Shown: positions 57,233 through 64,000 of the stretch, one piece after another
Numbering within the stretch: the stretch's first letter is position 1
Layout of the letters: each line of letters begins with the position of its first letter
From: Spizellomyces punctatus DAOM BR117
Taxonomy: Eukaryota > Chytridiomycota > Chytridiomycetes > Spizellomycetales > Spizellomycetaceae
Length of the DNA stretch: 64,000 nucleotides
Direction: 5' to 3'
NCBI RefSeq assembly: GCF_000182565.1
Contig: NW_015971558.1
Span: 16,593-80,592 of the forward strand
Notes under the pieces: model-generated
Databases searched by the model: none
Told to the model about the DNA's origin: nothing
The model's input: only the letters and a program-made list of their open reading frames with translations
Translations under genes and position numbers: made by a program

Positions 57233-60200
57233 CTACAATATACTATTGGCTTTGTTTTTACCTTGCCGAAAATGGTCGCGGTGATGTAGCTCTAGTCCGC
57301 TGTGCTTGTATGTCGGCCACATCTGGCGTCTCAAATAATACATGACGGGTAGACTTGAATCTGCGATCAGCTGTAGGCGACTATGCCGTATGATAATCGC
57401 AATATACCTTAGACGGGGCCACGGTGTCAAGCACCTCGTGAGAATGGGAGCCCATACTCCGAATAGGTGGTAGCCGTTTCGAAAGATGAGTGTTCCCAGT
57501 TACGGAGGTAGAAGGCCTAGATGACTCCCTATGCGCGGTATTAATATGGTTCACTCGACTCAATCTGATAGCACTATTGCTAGGTACCAGGCATTTGACG
57601 GAGCGATCCTGGTTTGTCCTATTCCTATGCTTAAGAAAGTGAGGTTGCATCAAAATACTACCGGCGGACAGAACTATGCTTTGTGCGTTAAGATACTGTA
57701 ATTTAGACTAGTTGGATAGCTTACCTCGTCCCATATATCATATCGTTCAAGGCAGTGGGGATGGCGTTGACTGTCGCAGGGCCAGGCACAGCTGGTAATG
57801 GTAATAGTCGCATGCCCGGATTGTTTCTGAAATGATATCCTGTCAGGGAAGAGACTACAGAAATTTGGAAATCCTACCAACCGCTTCCAGTTGTGCCCGC
57901 CTTGTTTTGGTGCGGCGCTTTGCAGCCTGACAGCATGGCTCTGGTGCTGAGAATGATTGAAGACATCTGCAATACGTCCAGACGTGGGACGCGCGGATGT
58001 TGGCCGCGCAGACACAGTAGTTCGTGCAGACGTTGGGCGCGCAGATGCCGGGCGCGATGTTGACGACGCCTCTAAAATGAGCAGACTATTCGCCGGAGTT
58101 ACAAAAATGTCGTGCCTTTTGAGCAGATAGACACTTGTGAAGGTCCGTTAAGGTATTACGAATGAGCAGATTAACGAAACTCACGTCGCGCGAACACGAG
58201 CTGAGGATTCCCGCTTTTGCAGTGAAACCGGGCGAATTGTGATGGCACTGAGTAGGCCATCGTCGTCGCTATCATCCTGAAACAGCATTTCAGGGTACCC
58301 CAATCCTCCTTGTCCACTGGTCGCGTGGACATTGTCGTGTTCATCCGCTTCTGAACCTCTTAGTGCTAGATGGATGGAAATGTGAATGTTTAATATCCTT
58401 CAGCATTGAGTGTATACCATCTCGGGGAAAGTCTGTCACAGTGGTACTTACTGGCGGACAATGCGTCAATAAGTGGATGGAACATGGGAACCAACTACAA
58501 ATAGGTGGCAGATCGGCTTAGTGGAGCAATGGTCATCTGGGTATTAACTTGGGCGGAGCACTAATCCAACCCTGACCTCTTACCTCCGACCATATGTCAT
58601 CAAATATATGTCCTACTATATCCTGCCGAATGCTGGCATTTGGTGTCATTGGAGGTATAGCTTGACGTTGATGTGAGTACCGTTTAATCTTTTTATCCTC
58701 TAGGTCCTCGGCACTTTTACGTGTTAGTTAGCAGAGAACAGATTATGGGTGGTGACCCAACCAGGGATGACACATACGTTTGAGTATCGCACGCAAACCA
58801 CTCATCGACTTCGCCGTTTTCGGCAAAGACTTCTTCGTGCTTATGGTTGACGCACGGCGTAGCGCCATCGTCGATCATCGTCAGAGAGGACATCACTGAT
58901 TCCGCGGGTATTCTCAGTAGATCTTCGAACGAAGGTACCAAATACTCATATAATGCTACGCTGTTGAGGTCGTGGTCCTATGAACATGCTCAGTACCTGT
59001 CGACGCAGCCTCAGCCTGGAAGTCTCCATCATTAGGAGAGTCTGTAAAAATCATTACCGGGAGCATCATCAATACGTCATAAATATTCACGATATGGGTT
59101 GTCTGAAGGGGCGCAGTGTCCAAAGGTGGAGTCGAGATTTTCGTGACGTCCAACTTGAGTTCACTTGCGCAGCTTCCAGGGTGGTCAAAGAGTTTTTGCA
59201 AGCCAATGAAAGCTATGGCCCAATCCGCTACGGTGGTCTTGCACAAGCTAGCACAAGATTCCACGCGGAATGATAATAGTGCAAAATACTGATCATCTTG
59301 CAAATCTCTTAGATGATTGCCTAAGTGTTTCTTCAGTGCATCTACACCGCCAGGTCCATTCGCGAAGAGTTCAACGCTGTACGTCGTATCGGGTATCGGT
59401 GAAAACTCCATTGGAAGATACGAAGGTTGTGGGTTTGGGTTCTCCGGTGTTGGAGTTGGACAGCGATCTTCCTCCTCCTCACCGATTCCTGCTTTTCCCT
59501 CCTGCCCGTGGAGTGTTTTAAAGTATCGAAAGATCAGCCTGGATTCGCGTAAAATGTACAGATGTTTTAGATAGAAGATTAATAGGTTATAGGAATACGA
59601 TCGTACCAGCGAGTGTGCCCATTTCGTCGGTCATGATTCAGCAATCCTTTTATAGCTTCTTGTACTTTAGGATCCGACCAATCAAACAAGCTCCTTGCAT
59701 AGTACGGCCAATTTCCGTTTGGGCCAGTTGGCTCTTTCGCGTGGTCATAAATCTGATCAACTGCCTCCAGCATAAATTTTCGAGCAACAATATCGTTACT
59801 GAGACCAATTCCTTCAACAAAAGGTAGCGAGTCTGGGTAAGAGGCATGGCACGGCTTTGGTGAATAAAGGGATGCTGAGTTGTGCTCAATTGGATTCTCA
59901 GGAACAAAAAAATATGGAGAATGGCATCGAAGTTCACTCCTCGGTATAATTTCATACCCCAAATCTTTCGTGGGGAGAATCTGATGTCCACGTACACTGT
60001 GACCGGGCGCATATGTTCATTATAATCAAAGAACAGTTTGCGTATTTGAAGCGCACTTACCGCAAATGGGGGAAAAGGGAAGACCATTCTACGCATTCCT
60101 CCATCAATTGCTGATTACCAATGAGGGTATCGCTTTCTATCGGAAAACAGGAAGACGCAATGTCAGGAGAGAACATCCCAACATCCTCCCAAAACCCACT

Positions 60201-60375
60201 GCCCGTACCATGATATAGAAACGTTTCGAGTTGCTCCAACATCTCTTCGACCTGGGATGTAGCGTGCGCATCGTAATCCTAGCAACAAATGCCCAACTAA
60301 CTTCAGTATGGAGTTTTTCGTCATTATTCGCTCAAGTTCTGTGCTCATTCCGGCCTTTCCATATTTGCGCCTCAT
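57233..60375 (-). CDS. FAM149-like (DUF3719) protein, probable ciliary
   Basis: Minus-strand multi-exon gene. The first exon (ATG 60375) and the second encode a helical domain with L-E-T-F-L-Y and E-C-V-E-W-S-S-L-F-P-H-L-R (about 60060-60250); the F-P-H-L-R ending matches my recollection of DUF3719 in FAM149 proteins. An exon at about 59590-59960 could splice from a donor near 59606 to an acceptor near 59545, joining it in frame to the stretch 58956-59544 and avoiding the apparent stop at 59579. Further exons lie at 58717-58941, about 58600-58650, and 57674-58080 with an R-P-T-S-A-R repeat, then 57381-57653. The 3' end is uncertain. FAM149B1 is linked to cilia in animals. Splitting into two genes (59579-60375 and 57233-59411) is the main alternative. 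Confidence 0.5.
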
Positions 60376-60600
60376 TTACACTTAGTGCAGCTCACATGTT
60401 CAACATCATCCCAAGAGGAGCTCACAGTACTGACTACGCTGGAAGGTGCATAGTCATATATTCTCTGCGATATTGAGCCGGATGATTGCCTGGAAATAAT
60501 GCCTTAGTTTTAATTGCAAGGATTGTCCCAGGTGACAAACTCATGCTAACCAGCGACACGCACGTCTGGGAACAAGTGTCCATTACAACTATCACGCCAT

Positions 60601-63600
60601 ATGGGCTCAAAAGGCGGTCAACCAGTTCCAGAGTACACGTCGAAAGCAGTCAATACCGTCTGCAGGTTGGTCAAGGTCGTTGGTGAGGTCTCCCATCCAA
60701 ATCCGCTGCTACGTAAGCAAAGATGGTTGATTAGCTTCACATTCCAAAGGCAGTGGCTGGAACCAACAAGTTTGCCAAGGACAAAGTGTGAGATTCGTAC
60801 TTTGCAGATGCCACGTACACGAGAGGCAGATCGACGGAAGCCCTAGTATGCGGGTTTAGGAGGGTATTCATACGCATTCGACAAATGCTTGGGGTCAAGC
60901 GTGTGGAAGACATCTGCCAGGCTGGTAAGTCTACGTTTGCAGGGGATAGTCCAGACTTTGGAGACCCGCGGCAGGCACTTTGTTGCACGTTTCTAATTCT
61001 GTCAGCTATTAGCCGCGGCGCTTGGACTGGTTGCATACGGGAACTATCTTTTTGGGCAATCTGGATCCATATCGGTTGGCGGTGGTGCATATCTTTTTCT
61101 TGGACTGGCGTTCTATTATGTGTCGAATCACTACCCATCTACCAAGGGGTCTAATGTTGTGAATTATGCTGGAGGCACAAAGGGTTTCCATGCATTGAAT
61201 GCATCGCCACGGGCCGTGTTAATGTGCGCAATTCTGGCGTTGACAGTCATCAGTGCGGAGATCCACCGGCGCCTCGACATAATCAAAATACGACATGTGG
61301 AAATTAGGGACGCTATTGGACACAAGCCAGAAGCATCTCCGTTATCATGTCGTCCCATCGCACAATTGGTTGGCCGCAGGTACGATGCCATATACCGAAA
61401 TTCAACGTATTTTGACCCAGGGGCTTCCTTGGCGTGCGAACCTGCGGGGTGCCCTTGTCTGCAGGGAGTTGCGCGCAGACGTGGAACGCCAAGATGTCAT
61501 CTCTACCGGCAATATGACAGACCATTTGACCCCTCCAAGACTGGCTTGTATGTTGCTGAGTACTGGTTCAAATGTGGAGTGAACGGGAAGGGAAAGGACT
61601 TGGTGTTTTCGTCGACTGTTTCTCGAATCCTACATGTTCGAGACCGACCATCACTGCAACTGAGGAGCCTTGGTGTGGATCAAATAACAGTCGCATTCCC
61701 AGAAGCAGTAGCCCGTGATAATAAAGGGGACCTACGGTTCAGTGTTGCACCAACCGCACTCGGTGGACTCGATCCCAGCTCCTTCCAAAGTCGAGTAGTA
61801 GATGGGAATGGTATCACATTGGCGAATATTATCATAGATGATGTCCACGTCGGTGCTCCTATGACTGAGGCAGCTTTGCATGCTACAAATCAAGATACAT
61901 CTAAAGCGACGTTCATTCTCCACCTCCGTCTCCCCGAATATACAATACCGATTAACCAGTGGCCCGTAAACGCAACGCTCGAAATGTGGCCTTCGCCTAG
62001 GGCTTGTTTTGATGCCCAGTACCCTTTCGCGCCATGTTCACCGAAGCAAGTACGCATATCAATTTTTCCTCCACCCATAGCACGAGCATGGCTTAAACAT
62101 CGCGTGGATGCAGTCACCTTGGTTGCCCGTTTCGCATTTTCCGGCACTTTTATTACAAAGACGGGTAGACAAATGGCACTGGCGGAGTCGTTTTCAGTAA
62201 CTCTCGCCCAGCAGACAGCTGGATTCTTTTGGAACAGCCGAACTGTTCGCACCACGCTGGACATTCTGTGGCTCCGTCACGCGACGCTTCCGACGGCGCC
62301 AGGTGCTGATTTTACGAAAGAAGAGATCGAATATGATATTGCAATACATTTACCACGGGAAAAATACAACACCGGCGATAAGCTCATATTGGCTGTCCGC
62401 GAAAATGCCCTAGTTGGAGCTGGTTGGCCTCATTTCCCAGTATGGAGCGCCAATGCAGAGGTGGAACTAGTCAAGGGTGAGAAACGAACTGCATCCTGCA
62501 TGTCGAAATCTCATGATAGCATGGCTCATTTGTGAATCTTAGGGTTTTGCTGCTCGGATGAGCCTCGTCGCTCCTATCGCGTGGATCTTGCAGCCCATTG
62601 CCATCTTCCCGGCAAGTTCTACGCCAATGCAAACGCATGTCCGCAAATAGGCGCAGTATCCCAACCCCCCGGTGGTTTACAAAGAAAAGCGCTTCCGTCT
62701 GCGCGTCTGCAACTGATTGGACCACGAGTTATGGTTTTGTACGCTGGTGAACCTTTTGTAGATCCTGGGGTCAGCATTGTCGGTCTGCAGGAGGGCGTTT
62801 CCGGACACAAACCGAAGGTCATTACCCGATTCGATAGATCATTTGATGCCGCAAAGCCTCGGGCGGGTGTCTTCGTACAGACATATCTGCAGGATCCCGT
62901 AAACGATGACCACACGTCGGTAACCCGAGTTCTCTATGTGCGGCATCGTCGACCAACTGCGGCTCTTGTCGGCTGGTACGAAAAGTTGACGGCACGGAAC
63001 GAAATGAGTGAAGGCAACAGGCGGGGTATGATCGTAATACGGTTCTCGTCGCGCGTGAACATCGATTTGGATTCTTTTGCTATTTCGATCAATGGATCTG
63101 CTGTGGAACCATTGAACATCAAATATCATAATGATACCGATTTATGGGACGTAGAACTAGATTACCAAAAAAGCAAAGGGGCGTGGAGAGAAGGGACCAG
63201 CATTGCTGTCAACATAAATGGTGATAAATGTACGGACGCTCGGCCGCCATTTGGTAGATGCGACGTGAATCAGCGCCTAGAAGCCATCACAGGGCAAGGT
63301 GTGCATGTGATCGGGATTCAGGACACAAGGTGGACCGCCGAGCATCTTGAGGTTACAGTCCAATTCTCTGACGAGGTCAAAGGGGTGTCAGGAACCGACA
63401 TCGGTCCGGAGGCTTTTGAGGCCTCTTTCGTTCACGCTAGTGACCGTATCGTGAGAGACTATCAGCCCGCATGTCGAATTCCGGGTGCTGGGTTGGAAGT
63501 GATGGGTGTGGAACGCGTCCTTGGCCAGCACGTTGTCTACAGTTTAAGGATTCGCGGCGCAGTGCTCCAATCCGATGCATGGAAAGGTGCTGTCATAGTA

Positions 63601-63916
63601 GCCTTGCGGCCTGGAAAAGTGGTAGCGTCCAATTTTGCCGGACTCATCGTTCCTTGTTGGGCCTCTGTGGTTGACGGTAAGTGAATCCATCATGCTTGTC
63701 GAGAGTATGTGGAGGCTGACTCATGATTCAGGCCAAGCCAATACTCCAAAATCCTCGATCCAAAGTATAGGATACGAGTTTGCTCTTGCACTCGTTGCAC
63801 AGCTTGTCAAGACTATATTGCTTTTCAGCACGCTTTATGTTTGCATCTTTGGAGACGATCATCTTCTAGCAGGTGCTTGGGGAAGTGCCTGCATTTTGAT
63901 TTTGTTCTTAGCTTAA
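60601..63916 (+). CDS. Large membrane protein with two DUF5011-like Ig repeats
   Basis: The long exon 61008-62535 and exon about 62543-63680 are certain; the last exon ends at TAA 63914-63916. 5' exons from ATG 60601 are tentative. N-terminal region with hydrophobic segments (L-L-A-A-A-L-G-L-V-A-Y-G at about 61008; A-Y-L-F-L-G-L-A-F-Y-Y-V; A-V-L-M-C-A-I-L-A-L-T-V-I-S). Two copies of a module follow, each with Y/F-x-D-P-G-x-S and a closing R-x-L-x-V-R (about 61390-61650 and 62735-62945), as in DUF5011 bacterial-type Ig domains, each followed by a beta-rich domain. Two hydrophobic segments close the protein (about 63775-63910). Cysteine-rich around 61430-61580. Probably a cell-surface protein; function unknown. 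The 3' untranslated region runs to the window end. Confidence 0.6.
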
Positions 63917-64000
63917 TTTGTTACAATTGTTTTATGTTGTATAAGCGTAGATTGTTATTAGGTTTATTTTCGTAGTATGCTGTAACAGCAGATGGAGTTA

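Noticed and set aside
57233-60375. Two independent genes separated at about 59412-59578
   Set aside because: A donor near 59606 and an acceptor near 59545 give an in-frame join that removes the apparent stop, so one gene is preferred, with low certainty.

Overview
The window looks like nuclear DNA of a zoosporic (flagellated, chytrid-like) fungus. On the right half, intron-rich genes (introns of about 50-80 bp, GT..AG) sit tightly packed on alternating strands. They include products expected in an organism that builds a flagellum: a p25-alpha/TPPP protein, katanin p60, a KIF6-like kinesin-9, a ZC2HC1-type zinc-finger protein and probably a FAM149-like protein. A MAP2K kinase, VPS33, methionine aminopeptidase 2 and a P-type IIC cation ATPase complete the set. 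Species assignment is inference from gene content; no rRNA or marker gene is present and no tRNA gene was recognised.

Positions 1 to about 6300 are different: AT-rich, intronless, with divergent genes and short palindromic repeats. They encode a J-domain protein (running off the left edge), a small zinc-ribbon/RING pair, a small protein with an S-Y-G-L-K-H signature, an 875-residue AEP primase / superfamily 3 helicase fusion and an orphan charged protein behind a clean TATA promoter. This resembles an endogenised large or medium DNA virus, or a virus-like mobile element, of which only one end lies in the window.

Positions 6321-32258 are a nested retrotransposon complex. From left: a gag remnant; gypsy-1 (6511-11404, a chromovirus without gag, two frameshifts, almost no CpG); a truncated Ty1/copia element (11405-15608) with a chromodomain-like segment between integrase and reverse transcriptase and an antisense ORF; gypsy-2 (15609-32062), old and broken mostly by TGA codons; and, inserted inside gypsy-2, gypsy-3 (20971-30463, minus strand) with an intact 2519-codon Gag-Pol frame, nearly identical LTRs and a 4-bp target duplication. 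A decayed LTR fragment of the gypsy-3 family closes the complex.

Positions 32259-63916 hold the host genes, interrupted at 48830-50795 by two copies of a dispersed repeat, one of which carries a 143-bp MITE with perfect 48-bp inverted repeats. Most host gene pairs are convergent or divergent with 80-250 bp between them, so several divergent pairs probably share promoters. Exon boundaries are hand-derived from splice signals and homology, so multi-exon features are given as whole spans.
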